A stretch of 64,000 nucleotides of DNA from Deinococcus arcticus (GTDB taxonomy: Bacteria; Deinococcota; Deinococci; Deinococcales; Deinococcaceae), in contig NZ_PYSV01000012.1 of NCBI RefSeq assembly GCF_003028415.1, positions 1 through 64,000 on the forward strand, written 5' to 3'. Within the stretch, counting starts at the first letter, position 1, and each line of letters begins with the position of its first letter. The position numbers and the translations under genes are program-made. Below are positions 51,913 to 63,999 of the stretch, one piece after another. A model generated the notes under the pieces. It saw only the letters and a program-made list of their open reading frames with translations. It had not been told where the DNA came from and searched no databases.

Positions 51913-52033
51913 TTCTGTGTGTCCAGGGCCCCATTTTTCCCGTAACACCCCTGTCAGAACACGAGACCTATTTTTGTTCAGAAGCACATTTCTGTGCGCC
52001 TGCCTTCCCTCACCTCCAAGGAGATCCCTGCCT

Positions 52034-54832
52034 GTGAAGCGCTCCCCTGTTCTTTCTGCCACGCTGGCCCTGACGGGGCTGCTGTGCGCCAGCTCCGCGT
52101 GGGCGGCCGGCACCCCCGCCGGCACCGAGATCATCAACCAGGCCACCGCCGAATTCGAGCCGCCGGTGCCCACCGACCCCGGGCGCGTGACCTCCAACGC
52201 GGTGCGCACGGTGGTGCAGGCCGTGTGCGCGGTGAGCGTCACGCCGGACGGCACCCTGGCCCAGCCCGCATTCACGGCGGCCCTGCTGCCCGGTGAGCGG
52301 GCGGTGTTTGCCTACACAGTGGTCAACACGGGCAACACCTCGGGCGAGTTTCCGGTGGCGGCCCGCACCGAGGCCGGCAGTACCCTGACCCCGCCTGTGC
52401 GCGCGGTGCGTGACCTGAACGGCAACGGCCAGCCCGACGCGGGTGAACCGGCCGTGAGCAGCCTGACCCTGGCCCCCGATGAGCGCGTGCCTGTGCTGCT
52501 GGTGGTCGAGACCAGCAGCGCCGACAGTGCCCAGGGCGACGCCTACGTGAATCTGGTGGCCAGCTGTGCGGGCGGCGAGAACCCCGACAGCAACAACGTG
52601 AGCCTGGTGCGCGTGGGGCCGCCCCCGGTGCTGGGCGTGGCCAAGACCTTCAGCCCGGCGCTGGTGCGCCCCGGCAGCGAAACCACCGTGACCGTGACCA
52701 CCCGCAACAGCGGCCAGGGCGAGAGCCGCGAGGTGGTGCTGACGGACCTGCTGGACGCGCAACTGGCGCAGGGGCTGGTGTTTGTGCCGGGCAGCGCCCG
52801 CACGACGGCCGGCACCCTGGAATACACCACCGACGGCGTGACCTGGAGCGCGCAGGAAACGGCCCCGGTGCGCGGCGTGCGCGTGCGCGTGGCCAGCCTT
52901 GCGCCAAGCGCCGCCCTGACCCTGACCTTCCGCATGCTGGCCACCCCCCAGGCCGAGGGCCGTGTGATTCCCAACACCGCCACCGCCCGCACGGGTGGGC
53001 GCGAGGCCTCAGGCACGGCCAGCGCCGACGTGCGCTATCTGCCGGCGGTGGCGATTGGGCCCGTGGGCAACCCCGAGGCCCCCGAGGGCTCGGCCGCCGA
53101 CACCCAGCAGAAGCCCTTTGCCGTGGTGGGCCAGCAGGTGTGCTTTGATCACACCGCCAAGAACACCGGCGACGTGCGCGACACCTTCCGCCTGACGGTC
53201 ACCTATCCGCAGGGTGCGGCCCGCGCACAGTTCCTGACGGCCACCGGGCAGCCGCTGACGCAGCCCCTGGTCCTGGACCCCGGCCAGACCGCCTTCGTGC
53301 GGGTGTGCTACGACATCCAGGCCGGGCCGCTGGACGCGCTGATCACCATCACTGGTGACCGGGGCACCAGCAACGCCACCCGCGATCAGGTGGCGGCTGT
53401 GGAAGGCGGCCTGCCCGAACTGCGCAAGAGCTACGCGGCCACCACCCAGGGTTCCGGCGGCGCAGTTGTGCCGGTCCCGGCCGGCGGCACCGTGGCAGCG
53501 GGCGACACGGTCACCTACACCCTGAGCGTGCGCAACCCCTATACCCAGCCGCTGACGGGCGCGGTGGTCACCGACGCCCTGCCCGCGCACGTGGATTTCC
53601 GCTCGGCCTCGGCGGGCGGTGTGGTGAGTGGGCAGCCTGGCGCCCAGACCGTAACCTGGAACCTGGGCACGCTGGCGCCGGGGGAAACCCGCACGCTGAC
53701 CGTGGTCACGCAGGTGTCGACCCGCGCGGTGGACGGCGAGGCGCTGCGCAACATCTTTAACCTGGTCACCACTGAACTGCCCAGCCCCCTGCCCAGCAAC
53801 GAGGTGGCCACGCCGGTGTGGACCGCGCAGCTGCTGATCCGCAAGGACGTGAGTGCTCCAGAAGCCACCTTTGGCGACCGCCTGACCTACACCCTGAACA
53901 TCACCAATGCCTCGGCCACCACGGCCATCGTGAACGCGACGGTGACCGATACCCCGGCGCGGGGCCTGGAGTACATTCCCGGTACCAGCCTCCTGGGCGG
54001 CCAGCCGATGCCTGACCCTGCGATCGAGGGCGGCGTGCTGCGCTGGACCCTGGCCGAGATTCCGGCGGGCGCCACCGTGAGCATCACCTACCAGACCCGC
54101 GTGACCCCGGAAGCGACTGGGCAGCTGGTGAACACCGTGATGGTCAGCGGCACCGGGGCCGGCGGTGTGGCGCGGGCCATTGCCAGCAACCGCGCCACCG
54201 CTACCACCAAACTCAACCCCCTGAAGTTCGCGCCGCTGGCCGATCTGGTGGGCACGGTGTTTGTGGACCGCAACCGCAACGGCCTGTTTGATCCGCTGCT
54301 GGACACCCCGGTGCCCGGCGCCCGGGTGCTGCTGGCTGGCGGGCGGCAGGTGCTGACCGACCCGGCCGGGCGCTACTCGTTCCCCAACGTGCCCCTGGGC
54401 ACGCACGCCCTGCGCCTGGACCCGGCCTCGGCACCCTTCCCGCCGCTGCAGGTGCCGCAAGGCGGCGGCCTGAGCGGCACCCAGACCGTCTACGTGCGCG
54501 GCCTGACCAGCGTGGACTTTCCCCTGGCGCCCCTGGGCGGCGACATTGACGCCCTGCGCCGCACGGTGCTGGTGGTGGGCGACGTGCGCGTGGAGAAAGC
54601 GGTGTACGCGGTGAACGGCGGCTATGTGGTGGTTCTGCGCGTGCTGAGCCCCCGGGCGCTGGACGACGTGAACCTGACCGACCCCCTGCCAGACGGCGCC
54701 GTGCTGAAAGACGGCCGCAATACTTACAGCGGTAGCCTGGGCGCAGGTGAAAAAGTCCTCACCTACCGCTTCGACTGGACAGGTGAGCCCCGCGCGGCCA
54801 CCACCGATCCGTCGCTGAGCTGGAGGTACTAA
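52034..54832 (+). CDS. Surface protein with DUF11 repeats and an SdrD B-like domain
   Basis: A 932-residue exported protein. The signal peptide [24 protein letters not shown] is followed by a domain similar to the start of the preceding protein ([15 protein letters not shown]), then several DUF11 modules ([65 protein letters not shown]). An SdrD B-like domain, [26 protein letters not shown], lies near residue 738 (key part DRNRNGLFD). The start is GTG with AAGGAG upstream. It ends 2 bp before the next gene, which suggests joint production. Confidence 0.75.
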   Translation: MKRSPVLSATLALTGLLCASSAWAAGTPAGTEIINQATAEFEPPVPTDPGRVTSNAVRTVVQAVCAVSVTPDGTLAQPAFTAALLPGERAVFAYTVVNTGNTSGEFPVAARTEAGSTLTPPVRAVRDLNGNGQPDAGEPAVSSLTLAPDERVPVLLVVETSSADSAQGDAYVNLVASCAGGENPDSNNVSLVRVGPPPVLGVAKTFSPALVRPGSETTVTVTTRNSGQGESREVVLTDLLDAQLAQGLVFVPGSARTTAGTLEYTTDGVTWSAQETAPVRGVRVRVASLAPSAALTLTFRMLATPQAEGRVIPNTATARTGGREASGTASADVRYLPAVAIGPVGNPEAPEGSAADTQQKPFAVVGQQVCFDHTAKNTGDVRDTFRLTVTYPQGAARAQFLTATGQPLTQPLVLDPGQTAFVRVCYDIQAGPLDALITITGDRGTSNATRDQVAAVEGGLPELRKSYAATTQGSGGAVVPVPAGGTVAAGDTVTYTLSVRNPYTQPLTGAVVTDALPAHVDFRSASAGGVVSGQPGAQTVTWNLGTLAPGETRTLTVVTQVSTRAVDGEALRNIFNLVTTELPSPLPSNEVATPVWTAQLLIRKDVSAPEATFGDRLTYTLNITNASATTAIVNATVTDTPARGLEYIPGTSLLGGQPMPDPAIEGGVLRWTLAEIPAGATVSITYQTRVTPEATGQLVNTVMVSGTGAGGVARAIASNRATATTKLNPLKFAPLADLVGTVFVDRNRNGLFDPLLDTPVPGARVLLAGGRQVLTDPAGRYSFPNVPLGTHALRLDPASAPFPPLQVPQGGGLSGTQTVYVRGLTSVDFPLAPLGGDIDALRRTVLVVGDVRVEKAVYAVNGGYVVVLRVLSPRALDDVNLTDPLPDGAVLKDGRNTYSGSLGAGEKVLTYRFDWTGEPRAATTDPSLSWRY

Positions 54833-54834
54833 TC

Positions 54835-57800
54835 GTGAACGCAACCAAGTGCCTCGCCACCGTTCTGACGGCCCTGCTGGCGGCCGGAACAGGGGCCGCA
54901 CAAGAGATCAGCACCAGCCTGCCCCTGACCAGCGTGGGTGACCGCCTGATGTGGACGGTGGGCGACCAGAACCTGAACCTGGACGTGCCCCTGAGTGGCC
55001 GCGTGCGCCTGGAACTGTACAGCCCCCGGGTGGACCAGGGCGACTACCGCAGCGACACCTACTACGGCGACGAACAGTACGACGGGGGCCGCAGCGACGT
55101 CACCACGACCTTTACGCTGGTGGACGCAGGCGGCAAGGCCCTTCTGAGCCGCACCTTCACCCCCGGCGAGCACGCCTGGGAAACCCTGCTGGACCAGGAG
55201 CTGCCCGCCGGGCGCTACCGCCTGCAGGCCGTGACCAGCGGCAACGGCAAGAACACCTTCGCCGTGCGCCTGGCCGGCATCAGCGCGGCCATCAGCGCCG
55301 AGCGCCTGAGCGTGAACGTGCATTCGCGCGACTGGGTGCCCGCCCTGAACGTGCGCGTGGACGGCGAGGGCCACGTGCTGCGCCTGTACGACGGCGACGG
55401 CCCGGCCGAACTGGAAGCCCGGCTGCGCGACGAGCAGGGCAACACCCTGCCCCTCCAGGTGAGCGCCGACCTGAGCTTCAGCGACCTGCCGCTGCCCGCG
55501 CGGGCCGGCAACTACACCGTGGAGCTGCGCCAGCCGGCCACCGCCCGGCAGTTCAGCAACACGGTGGGCTTCTCGCTGAGCCGCGCGGGCCAGGGCGTGC
55601 CCCTGGGCGTGGCCCGGGTGGACCAGACTGGCTTGCTGCGCGTGACGGCCGAACTGCTGCTGCCCGGGGGCCCTCAGCCCACCCAGCTGAGCGCCTTGGT
55701 GGGTCAGACTTCTGTGACAGTGGACGGCACCCTGGAGCAGCGCGTGCCGGCCGGCACCTACGCCGTGACCCCCGACCCGGTGCCCGGCGCCGAGGTCAGC
55801 GTGGCCACGCCCCGCGTGACCGTGCCGCGCGGCGGCAGCGGCGAGACCCGCATTCAGGTGCGCCCCCAGGTGGCCCTGAGCCTGACAGCCGACAAGCAGG
55901 AGGTCTGCGTGGGCGACACCGTGACCTTCACGGCGCGGGCCCAGACCGCCTACGCGGGCGACCTGCCCCTGAACCTGAGTGTGGCGGCCCCGGGCCTGGC
56001 CCTGCAGGGCGAGCCCACCCTGGGCGGCACCCTGACGGCCGCGCGCCCAGGCGAACTGCGCCTGAGTGCCACCGCCACCCAGCCCGGTCCCGTGACCGTG
56101 ACCGCGCGCCTGGCCCCCTGGGATCAGGCCCGCACCGTGACCCTGAATGTGCGCGCCGACGCCACCCCGCTGCAGCTGAGCCGCGAGCCGCTGGCCGACG
56201 TGGCCCCTGGCAGCGAGGTCACCGTGACCCTGCGCGTGCGCAACACGGCCACCTACGCGGTGCCCTTCTTGCTGACCGACACGAACGCGGGCGGCCTGGA
56301 CGCTCTGGAGAGCCCCACCTTCAGCGGCACCCTGGCGGCGAGCGAGGCGCGCACCCTGCGCTACCGCGCCCGCGTGACCGGCGGGGGCGCCGTGACCTTC
56401 ACGGGCGCCCTGCGCAGCCCCGAGTGCGCCGCCACCCAGACGGTGGGCGGCACGCTGGCAGTGGCGGCCCCCGCGTTGCCCACCCCGGCGCAGCCTGCTG
56501 CCCCCGAGCCCGCCCCGGCCCCCGAGGCCCGGCGCGCCAGCACGGTCAGTCTGCCGTTTGACGCCCCGGTGCAGGCCCGCGAGCTGGTCGTGGCTCACCG
56601 CCTCCCTGAGGGCGCCGAGTTTGTGGCCGGCAGCAGCCGCCTGAATGGGCAGGCCCTGCCCGACCCCCTGCGCGGGCCCAGCGGCGCCCTGTACTGGGTG
56701 CTGCCCCGCACAGCCTTTGTCCAGGGCGAGGCCGCGAAGCGCGGCACCGTGACCTATGAGCTGGCCCACACGGGCGCGCTGGGGGCGCTGGACCGCCCAG
56801 CCCTGCTGGCCCGCTACGCCGGCGAGCGCCGCGAAGTTCTGGAAGGCCAGCTGGACGAGGCCGATCTGGCCGCCGCCCAGCCGCTGAGCGCGCCTGCCGC
56901 CCTCACCGAGAACCCCGGCGCCATCAAGTTTCCGCTGCAGGGCAGCCTGATTCGCATCCGGGACCGCATCAATGTGATTGTGAACGTGCCTGCCGGGCAG
57001 GAACCCGCCCTGAGCGTGAACGGGCAGCCGGTGGCCGAGGAGCGCATTGGTCAGGTCACCACCAACGAGGACGGCAGCCGCCTCGTGACCTTTGTGGGCG
57101 TGCTGCTGCAGCCTGGAGCCAATACCCTGCAGGCCGGCGCCGACACCGTGAACGTGCAGCTGGTGGGGGCCACGGCCCGCATTGAACTGACCCCGGTGTC
57201 GCTGGTGGCCGACGGCAGCACGCCGCTGCGCCTGAAGGTGCGTGCCCTGGACGCCCGGGGCAACCTGACCGACCAGGACACCGTGACCCTGAACGCCAGC
57301 CTGGAGCCCCGCACCGGCGACGCCGACCCGGCCACCCCCGGCTATCAGGTGCGCCTGAAGGGCGGCGAGGGCGAACTGGTGCTGCAACCCCAGGCCACCC
57401 CCACCACCCTGAGCGTGGCTGTGGCCCTGGGCCAGACGGTGACCACTGCGCGCTACGACGTGCGCCCCGACGCCAGCCGCGTGGGTGTGGGGATGGTCAG
57501 CGCCACCCTGGGCCTGGACGGCAGCCTGAACCTGAATGAAGACCTGACCTGGCAGGCGCGCGCTTCCTACGAAGGGCCGCTGGGCGCGGGCAAGCTGTAT
57601 GTGGCCGCCGACAAGGACGGCCTGCCCACCGACCAGGACACCCTGAAACGCTTCTCGCTGTACGGCGACAGCTCGGTGGCCTCGGTGCCGCTGCAGGGCG
57701 CCGACCCCGTGGCCCTGCGCTACGACCACCCCACCTTTCAGGTGGCCTACCGCCGCAGCGCCCTGCCCATTGATGTGCTGCCGGTGGGCGAGCAGCTGAC

Positions 57801-59598
57801 CGCCCTGACGGCCAGCACCAAGGGCAACGTGCAGTTCAGCGGCTTTGCGGCCCTGGTGCCCGGCGACCGGATTACCGGCGAGCGCCTGCACCCCGAAGGC
57901 ACCCGCCTGCTGCGCCTGGCGCGCGGCGGCATCAGCCTGGGCAGCGAGACGCTGGAGGTCGTCACGCTGGAAAGGGGCAGCGGCAAGGAACTGGGCCGCG
58001 TGACCCTGGCGCGCAACGTGGATTACATCCTGGACACCCGCACCGGCATCGTGACCCTGACGCGCGCCCTGGACCGGGTGGACGCCAACCTGAACGATGT
58101 GGCAGTGCTGGCAAGCTACCGCCTGGAGAGCCCCCTGGCCGGGCGTACCCTGGCTGCCGGGGCCCAGGCCAAATACACGGGCAAGGACTACGCCGTGGGC
58201 GTGGCCGCCGTGAGCCTGGACGGCCGCGTGACCACGGGCGCGCGCGCCACCTACGACAACGGCACCCTGCGCGCTGACGGCCTGCTGGCCTACGCCGGTG
58301 GCCTGCAGGCCAGCGCCGACCTGGGCGTGAAGCTGGACCGCACGGCCGTGCAGGGCCGCGTGCGCTACCAGGACGGCCAGTATCAGGGCCTCGCGCCCTT
58401 TGCCCCGGGCCTGACCGTGGGCGGCAGCGTGGATACCCGCCTGACCGACCAGCTGAGTGCCAGCGTGCAGGCCGACTACGCCCGCACCGCAACCACCCAG
58501 GGCGGCAGCGTGACGGCCCGCGCCGACTACCGCCTCGCGCCCTTCAGCGTGGGGGCCGGCCTGCGCGCCGCCTTTGGCACCCAGAATGGCTTGGGCGCCG
58601 TGCTGAGTGCGGGCTATCACCAGGCGCCCATTGACGTGGACGTGATCCACGTGCAGCCCCTGAGCGGCAACCTGGACCCCGTGACCACCGTGACGGCCAA
58701 GTACGCCGTGAGCGACACCCTGAGCGTGGGCCTGACCGACGAGTACAACTGGAAAACCGGCCACCGCGCTGCCCTGAGCCTCAGCAGCACCGTGGGCAAC
58801 ACCAACTATCAGGTGGCCTATGACCTGCCGGCCGCTGGCGGCCAGGGCAACCGCGCCCGCTTTGGCGTGAGCACTGCCCTGCCCCTGTCTGAGCGCCTGA
58901 CCGCCGGCCTGCGCGGCAGCGCCCTGTACGACGTGAATGCCCGCAGCAGCGAATTCAGCGCGGGCGTGGACCTGCTGTACCGGGCCGACCGCTTTACCGC
59001 GACCACCGGCACCGACCTGACGCTGAAGGGCGGCCAGTTTGGCGCCGTGGTGCGGGGCGGCCTTTCGGGGCAGCTGAGCGACCACCTGACCCTGAGCGCT
59101 GACGCCCTGGGCGAATTTGGCGCGGGCAAAAGCGGCCTGCGCGCCGCTATCGGCTACGCCTACCGCAACCGCACCTTCAACAGCCTGGGCACCGTGCGCT
59201 ATGTCAGCGGCACCCTGGCCGGCGGGCAGCCCGAGCTGAGCAGCAACCTCGCCGCCGAGTACCGCCAGCCCACTTGGGCGGTGCGCGCGGGCCTGGACAC
59301 CCGCACCCTGCTGGCCGATACCGGCAGCTTCACCGCGCAGCTGGGTCTGGGCGCCACCTACTACGTCACCGACCGCATTGGCCTGGGCGCCTGGGGCCGC
59401 GTCCTGACGCAGCCCGGCAGCGGCGCTGCCCAGTACGGCTACGGCCTGGAAGCCAGTTTCCGCGCCCTGCCCGGCACCTGGATCACGGCGGGGTACAACC
59501 CGGCGGGCTTCACTGGCCTGGGCAACGCCTACACCAAACAGGGCGCGTACCTGCGCCTGGACCTGACTCTGGACGAGACCCTGGGAGGGGAGAAGTAA
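54835..59598 (+). CDS. Large outer-membrane protein with repeat domains and C-terminal beta-barrel
   Basis: A 1587-residue exported protein. The signal peptide [22 protein letters not shown] is followed by beta-rich domains ([17 protein letters not shown] and others), a DUF11-like module ([21 protein letters not shown], about 460), and a proline/alanine linker near 555. From about residue 900 to the end the sequence is amphipathic beta-strand after beta-strand ([49 protein letters not shown]), as in large outer-membrane barrels. GTG start with GGAGG upstream. The gene directly follows the 932-residue protein gene, so the two may act together as exporter or anchor and passenger; that is inference. 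Confidence 0.65.
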   Translation: MNATKCLATVLTALLAAGTGAAQEISTSLPLTSVGDRLMWTVGDQNLNLDVPLSGRVRLELYSPRVDQGDYRSDTYYGDEQYDGGRSDVTTTFTLVDAGGKALLSRTFTPGEHAWETLLDQELPAGRYRLQAVTSGNGKNTFAVRLAGISAAISAERLSVNVHSRDWVPALNVRVDGEGHVLRLYDGDGPAELEARLRDEQGNTLPLQVSADLSFSDLPLPARAGNYTVELRQPATARQFSNTVGFSLSRAGQGVPLGVARVDQTGLLRVTAELLLPGGPQPTQLSALVGQTSVTVDGTLEQRVPAGTYAVTPDPVPGAEVSVATPRVTVPRGGSGETRIQVRPQVALSLTADKQEVCVGDTVTFTARAQTAYAGDLPLNLSVAAPGLALQGEPTLGGTLTAARPGELRLSATATQPGPVTVTARLAPWDQARTVTLNVRADATPLQLSREPLADVAPGSEVTVTLRVRNTATYAVPFLLTDTNAGGLDALESPTFSGTLAASEARTLRYRARVTGGGAVTFTGALRSPECAATQTVGGTLAVAAPALPTPAQPAAPEPAPAPEARRASTVSLPFDAPVQARELVVAHRLPEGAEFVAGSSRLNGQALPDPLRGPSGALYWVLPRTAFVQGEAAKRGTVTYELAHTGALGALDRPALLARYAGERREVLEGQLDEADLAAAQPLSAPAALTENPGAIKFPLQGSLIRIRDRINVIVNVPAGQEPALSVNGQPVAEERIGQVTTNEDGSRLVTFVGVLLQPGANTLQAGADTVNVQLVGATARIELTPVSLVADGSTPLRLKVRALDARGNLTDQDTVTLNASLEPRTGDADPATPGYQVRLKGGEGELVLQPQATPTTLSVAVALGQTVTTARYDVRPDASRVGVGMVSATLGLDGSLNLNEDLTWQARASYEGPLGAGKLYVAADKDGLPTDQDTLKRFSLYGDSSVASVPLQGADPVALRYDHPTFQVAYRRSALPIDVLPVGEQLTALTASTKGNVQFSGFAALVPGDRITGERLHPEGTRLLRLARGGISLGSETLEVVTLERGSGKELGRVTLARNVDYILDTRTGIVTLTRALDRVDANLNDVAVLASYRLESPLAGRTLAAGAQAKYTGKDYAVGVAAVSLDGRVTTGARATYDNGTLRADGLLAYAGGLQASADLGVKLDRTAVQGRVRYQDGQYQGLAPFAPGLTVGGSVDTRLTDQLSASVQADYARTATTQGGSVTARADYRLAPFSVGAGLRAAFGTQNGLGAVLSAGYHQAPIDVDVIHVQPLSGNLDPVTTVTAKYAVSDTLSVGLTDEYNWKTGHRAALSLSSTVGNTNYQVAYDLPAAGGQGNRARFGVSTALPLSERLTAGLRGSALYDVNARSSEFSAGVDLLYRADRFTATTGTDLTLKGGQFGAVVRGGLSGQLSDHLTLSADALGEFGAGKSGLRAAIGYAYRNRTFNSLGTVRYVSGTLAGGQPELSSNLAAEYRQPTWAVRAGLDTRTLLADTGSFTAQLGLGATYYVTDRIGLGAWGRVLTQPGSGAAQYGYGLEASFRALPGTWITAGYNPAGFTGLGNAYTKQGAYLRLDLTLDETLGGEK

Positions 59599-62500
59599 AT
59601 GGGCCTGTTCTCAAAACGATGGCTGATGACCACTGTGGCTGGTCTGGGTCTGGCGCTGTCCGGGCTGGGACAGGCGCAGACCAACACCCCTATCAGCGGC
59701 ACGCCGCGCGTTCAGCAGACTGGACGCATTGATTACGTCGCACTTGGGGCGAGCTTTCGCGTGGGAAACGGAAATACCAATCCCCTGTGTACCGTCAAAA
59801 CTGGTGCGGCAACGACAGCAGTTGGCAATAGTGCTAACGCCAAAGCAGAGGTTGTCGCGAATTATGCTGAACTGCTCAATACGTCTAGAAGTGCGAGCCA
59901 GCTGGTTCCGACTACGACGGGTACAACAGTGCGAGCCGCTTATCTGTATTGGGTGGCTTCACAAATAGACGATGTGGTTGCAAATGCTGATGGGCAGGTC
60001 AGTTTTGTAGTGAATGGCGTTGCGAACAGTGTCACCGCTAGCCGTATTTGGACTGGTGTAAATCGTAACGGTGGCAGTATGGGTGCCTTTGCCGACGTTA
60101 CATCTCTGGTGCAAGGCAGTCCCAACTCCACCATGCGAATGGATGGCTTGGACATTCAAATCAATAGTGAAGAATGTAGTGGCGGTAATGTTCATGGATC
60201 GTGGACCCTCTACATTGTTTATGAGAATCCTGGATTGAGTACGAAGCAGATTTCCTTTTACGATGGCTTAAATTATATCGGCGGGAGTGGAGCTGCAGGT
60301 GTCCCTAGTGTTTCTATCCCTGCCTCCGGTTTTAATGTGCCCAATGCGGGAAGTCTTGATAGAGTATCGAAAATCACAGCGATGGCTGCTGATGGCGACT
60401 TTGACGCTACAGGAGATTCTCTCTCTCTTCAATCGAATCTCAATGCAACAGCAACCACTCTGAGTTCTCCCAACCGTGCCGCCGGCAATTTTTTTGTTGG
60501 TGCTGTCTCGGTGACAGATGAAAGTGGGGTTGACATCCTTCAGGGTGGTTCTACCAATACAGGAGCATCTGCGACAGGCGCTCTGGATATCGCTACATTC
60601 ATTGCGCCAACTTCTGTTATTCCCGCTGGAACTACAACGATTACGGGGACCATTGCTTCTCCAACGGGAGAACGTATCTTGGCGCATAGCCTCGTCCTAA
60701 TGGCAAATGCATCCAATCCGAATGTTCGTCTTGTCAAGACTATTGAGGGCGGCGCGACCACCATCACCAACGGCGACAGCCTCCGGTACATCCTGACGGT
60801 GGACAATGCCCAGGGGGTGACCGAAGCCCTGAACGTGGTCACGGTAGATACTCTGCCTCAGGGGCTGACCTACAACAGCACTGAAATCAGCTATGACGGC
60901 GGCACCACCTGGGCCACGCTGACCGGCGTGACCACCAGCGTCAGCGGCGGCGTCACCACCATTACGACACCATCTGTGCGGCGCATTGACCCTGACGGCA
61001 AGGTCTGGGGCGGCACCAGTGCTATCGCCACTCAGCTGGGCACTCAGAATGTCCGCTACCGCATTACAGCCACGGCCAACGGCGCGGTATTTGGCAACGT
61101 GACCAACTCGGCCACGGCCACCAGCGGCGTCACCGAAACCACGACAGTCGCTGACAACACCGGCACACGCGACGTCACTATCAATCGCCGCACTAACCTG
61201 GCCATCACCAAAACCAACAGCGTCTCGGCACTCAACGCGGGTGGCACCACCACATACACAGTGCGTGTGACCAACAATGGCCCCGATACCGTGACAGGCG
61301 CTGTGCTGCGCGATGCCGCCGCCACAGGGCTGACCAAGACGGCAGTGGCCTGCTCGGCCACGCCGGGACAGTGCAGCACTGCACCCACCATCACACAGCT
61401 GGAAAGTGCGGGTGGCTTTGCGTTGCCGGCCCTGAACAGTGGCCAGTTCTTTGAGATCACTGTGACGGCCACCGTGAACGCCACCAGTGGCAGCGTCACC
61501 AACACGGCGACCGTCGCGGCCCCCAGCGGTGCGACAGACCCAGATACCACGAACAACAGCGCCTCGGACACTGACACCGTAACGCCGGTCGCCAACCTGG
61601 CCATTACCAAAACCGACAGCGTAACGGCCGTGAATGCGGGCGGCACGACCACCTACACCATTCGCGTAACGAACAACGGCCCCAGCCCGGTGACGGGCGC
61701 GGTGCTGCGTGACGCCGCTGCCACGGGATTGACCAAGGGCGCCGTGGCCTGCTCCGCCACACCGGGACAATGCACGGCCGGCACCACACCCACGGCCGCG
61801 CAACTGGAAGGCGCAGGCGGCTTCGCCCTGCCCGCGCTGAACAGCGGCCAGTTCTACGAATTGAGCTTGACCGCCACCGTGACGGCCACCAGTGGCAGCG
61901 TGACCAACACGGCGACCGTCGCCGCCCCCAGCGGCACCACCGACCCGGATACCACGAACAACAGCGCCTCAGACACGGACACGGTCACGCCGGTCGCCAA
62001 CCTGGCCATTACCAAGACCAACAACGTGACCGCCGTGAACGCGGGCAGCACGACCACGTACACCATCCGCGTGACCAACGGTGGCCCCAGCAGCGTCACG
62101 GGCGCCATTCTGAAAGACGCGGCGGCCACGGGCCTGATCAAGGGCACGGTGACGTGCTCGGGCGCCACGGGGAACACCTGCGCTGCGGCGCCCACAGCGG
62201 GACAACTGGAAAGCGGCAGTGGCTTTGCCCTGCCTGCCCTAGCCAACGGTGCCTTTTACGAAATCACCCTGACGGCCACCGTGACCGCCACGGGCGGCAG
62301 CGTGGCCAACACCGCCACGGTGGACGCCCCCACCGGCACGGTAGACCCCACCCCCGGCAACAACACCGCCACCGACACCGACACCGTGACGCCCGTGGCC
62401 GACCTGAGCATCACCAAGACCGACGGTGTAACGGCCGTGAACGCAGGCGGCACGACCACCTACACCATTCGCGTAACGAACAACGGCCCCAGCCCGGTGA

Positions 62501-63999
62501 CGGGCGCGGTGCTGCGCGACGCTGCCGCCACGGGATTGACCAAGGGCGCGGTGGCCTGCTCGGGCACACCCGGCCAGTGCACGGCCGGCACCACGCCCAC
62601 GGCCGCGCAGCTGGAAAGTGCAGGCGGCTTCGCCCTGCCCGCGCTGAACAGCGGCCAGTTCTTCGAGATCACAGTGACGGCCACCGTCTCGGCTGCGGCC
62701 ACCAGTGTCACGAACACGGCGACGATCACGGCGCCCACTGGCACCACTGACCCTGTTGGCGGGAACAACAGTGCCAGTGACACGGATACGGTGACCCCTG
62801 TGGCCGACCTGGGCATCACGAAAACTGACGGCGTGAGCGCGGTGAACACGAACGGCAGCACCATCTACACGATTCGGGTGACGAACAACGGCCCCAGCGC
62901 GGTAACAGGCGCTACCCTGACGGACGCGGCGCCTGCGGGCCTGACTTTCACGGCCGTGGCCTGCTCTGGCACCCCAGGACAGTGCACGGCAGGCACCACC
63001 CCCAGCGTGACCCAGTTGCAAAGCGGCTACGCCCTGCCCCTCCTCAACAGCGGTGCTTTCTACGAAATTCGCGTGACGGCCACCGTGACCGCCACCAGTG
63101 GCAGCGTGGCAAACACCGCGACCATCGCTGTGCCCAGCGGCACCACCGACCCCACCCCGGGCAATAACAGCGCCACCGACACCAATACCGTCAGCGCCAC
63201 CTTTGATCTGGCAATTACCAAGACGGGGCCGGCGTTTGCCAAACCGGGCGAGACCTTCGCCTACACCATCCGCGTGTCCAATACCACCGCCACGGCCAGC
63301 GGCAGCGTGACGGTGACCGATGTGCTGCCTGCGGGCCTGACCTTCGTGAGCGCCGACAATGGCGGCAGCTACACTGCCGGCACCCGCACCGTCACCTGGA
63401 CCCTGACCAGCGTGGCGGGCAACGCGAACACCGACCTGACCCTGACAGTCACGGCGCCGGCCGATGCCACCATCCGGCCTGTGGGCGGCGTCAAGAGCGT
63501 GCAGAACACCGCCAGCCTCGTGGCAGCAGGCGACAGCAACGCCGCCAACAACACCTCGGCGGCCGTGACCACCCGCTTCGTGCTGAACGATGTGGCCAAG
63601 CGCGTGCGCAACGTGACGGCCGATGTGCGTGACAATGGCGGTGTGGCCCGCTTCGGGACGACGGGCGGCGGCAAGCCCGGCGAGGTGCTGGAGTACTGCC
63701 TGGACGCCAGCAACCTGGGCGGCGCCGATCTGCCCGGTTACGTGCTGACCGATCAGGTGCCCGGCAACGTGAACGCCCTGCTCACCGCCTATGACGCCGA
63801 GGAGCCCAGCGCGGCCACCGGCTTCGGGGTGAAGGTCACGCGCGGCGGGGTCACCTACCGCACCAGCGCGGCCGACGCGGACACCGGGACCCTGACGGCC
63901 ACCGGCGGGACCTTTGGCCGGGGCACCCTGACCCTGAACCTGGGGACCCTGGCCGCTGGCGAAACCGCCACCGCCTGCTTCCAGACCACCATTCGGTAA
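59599..63999 (+). CDS. Mosaic surface protein with five tandem DUF11 repeats
   Basis: A 1466-residue exported protein. The signal peptide MGLFSKRWLMTTVAGLGLALSGLGQAQ leads to a beta-rich N-terminal domain (about 35-370: AAYLYWVASQIDDVV, GSWTLYIVYENPG), typical of large bacterial adhesin-like proteins. Then comes a DUF11-type domain (about 375-530), five repeats of about 134 residues starting NLAITKTNSV, a further divergent one, and a C-terminal domain with YCLDASNLGG. The N-terminal domain uses AT-richer codons than the rest. It begins right after the previous stop codon, so the two are coupled. No anchor motif is visible. Confidence 0.75.
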   Translation: MGLFSKRWLMTTVAGLGLALSGLGQAQTNTPISGTPRVQQTGRIDYVALGASFRVGNGNTNPLCTVKTGAATTAVGNSANAKAEVVANYAELLNTSRSASQLVPTTTGTTVRAAYLYWVASQIDDVVANADGQVSFVVNGVANSVTASRIWTGVNRNGGSMGAFADVTSLVQGSPNSTMRMDGLDIQINSEECSGGNVHGSWTLYIVYENPGLSTKQISFYDGLNYIGGSGAAGVPSVSIPASGFNVPNAGSLDRVSKITAMAADGDFDATGDSLSLQSNLNATATTLSSPNRAAGNFFVGAVSVTDESGVDILQGGSTNTGASATGALDIATFIAPTSVIPAGTTTITGTIASPTGERILAHSLVLMANASNPNVRLVKTIEGGATTITNGDSLRYILTVDNAQGVTEALNVVTVDTLPQGLTYNSTEISYDGGTTWATLTGVTTSVSGGVTTITTPSVRRIDPDGKVWGGTSAIATQLGTQNVRYRITATANGAVFGNVTNSATATSGVTETTTVADNTGTRDVTINRRTNLAITKTNSVSALNAGGTTTYTVRVTNNGPDTVTGAVLRDAAATGLTKTAVACSATPGQCSTAPTITQLESAGGFALPALNSGQFFEITVTATVNATSGSVTNTATVAAPSGATDPDTTNNSASDTDTVTPVANLAITKTDSVTAVNAGGTTTYTIRVTNNGPSPVTGAVLRDAAATGLTKGAVACSATPGQCTAGTTPTAAQLEGAGGFALPALNSGQFYELSLTATVTATSGSVTNTATVAAPSGTTDPDTTNNSASDTDTVTPVANLAITKTNNVTAVNAGSTTTYTIRVTNGGPSSVTGAILKDAAATGLIKGTVTCSGATGNTCAAAPTAGQLESGSGFALPALANGAFYEITLTATVTATGGSVANTATVDAPTGTVDPTPGNNTATDTDTVTPVADLSITKTDGVTAVNAGGTTTYTIRVTNNGPSPVTGAVLRDAAATGLTKGAVACSGTPGQCTAGTTPTAAQLESAGGFALPALNSGQFFEITVTATVSAAATSVTNTATITAPTGTTDPVGGNNSASDTDTVTPVADLGITKTDGVSAVNTNGSTIYTIRVTNNGPSAVTGATLTDAAPAGLTFTAVACSGTPGQCTAGTTPSVTQLQSGYALPLLNSGAFYEIRVTATVTATSGSVANTATIAVPSGTTDPTPGNNSATDTNTVSATFDLAITKTGPAFAKPGETFAYTIRVSNTTATASGSVTVTDVLPAGLTFVSADNGGSYTAGTRTVTWTLTSVAGNANTDLTLTVTAPADATIRPVGGVKSVQNTASLVAAGDSNAANNTSAAVTTRFVLNDVAKRVRNVTADVRDNGGVARFGTTGGGKPGEVLEYCLDASNLGGADLPGYVLTDQVPGNVNALLTAYDAEEPSAATGFGVKVTRGGVTYRTSAADADTGTLTATGGTFGRGTLTLNLGTLAAGETATACFQTTIR
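61195..63204 (+). repeat. Five near-identical tandem repeats of about 400 bp
   Basis: Units start at 61195, 61594, 61999, 62401 and 62806, with lengths of 399-405 bp, each beginning (N/D)L(A/S/G)ITKT and including the core VTNNGP (VTNGGP in one), followed by ATGL or AGLTF, and NTAT. A divergent sixth copy follows from 63205. Such arrays expand or shrink by recombination. Confidence 0.85.

Noticed and set aside
54829..59085. Very long open frame on the minus strand opposite the 1587-residue protein gene
   Set aside because: It is a by-product of GC-rich codon use on the other strand: low-complexity composition rich in His, Gln, Gly and Ala, no signal peptide, no domain.
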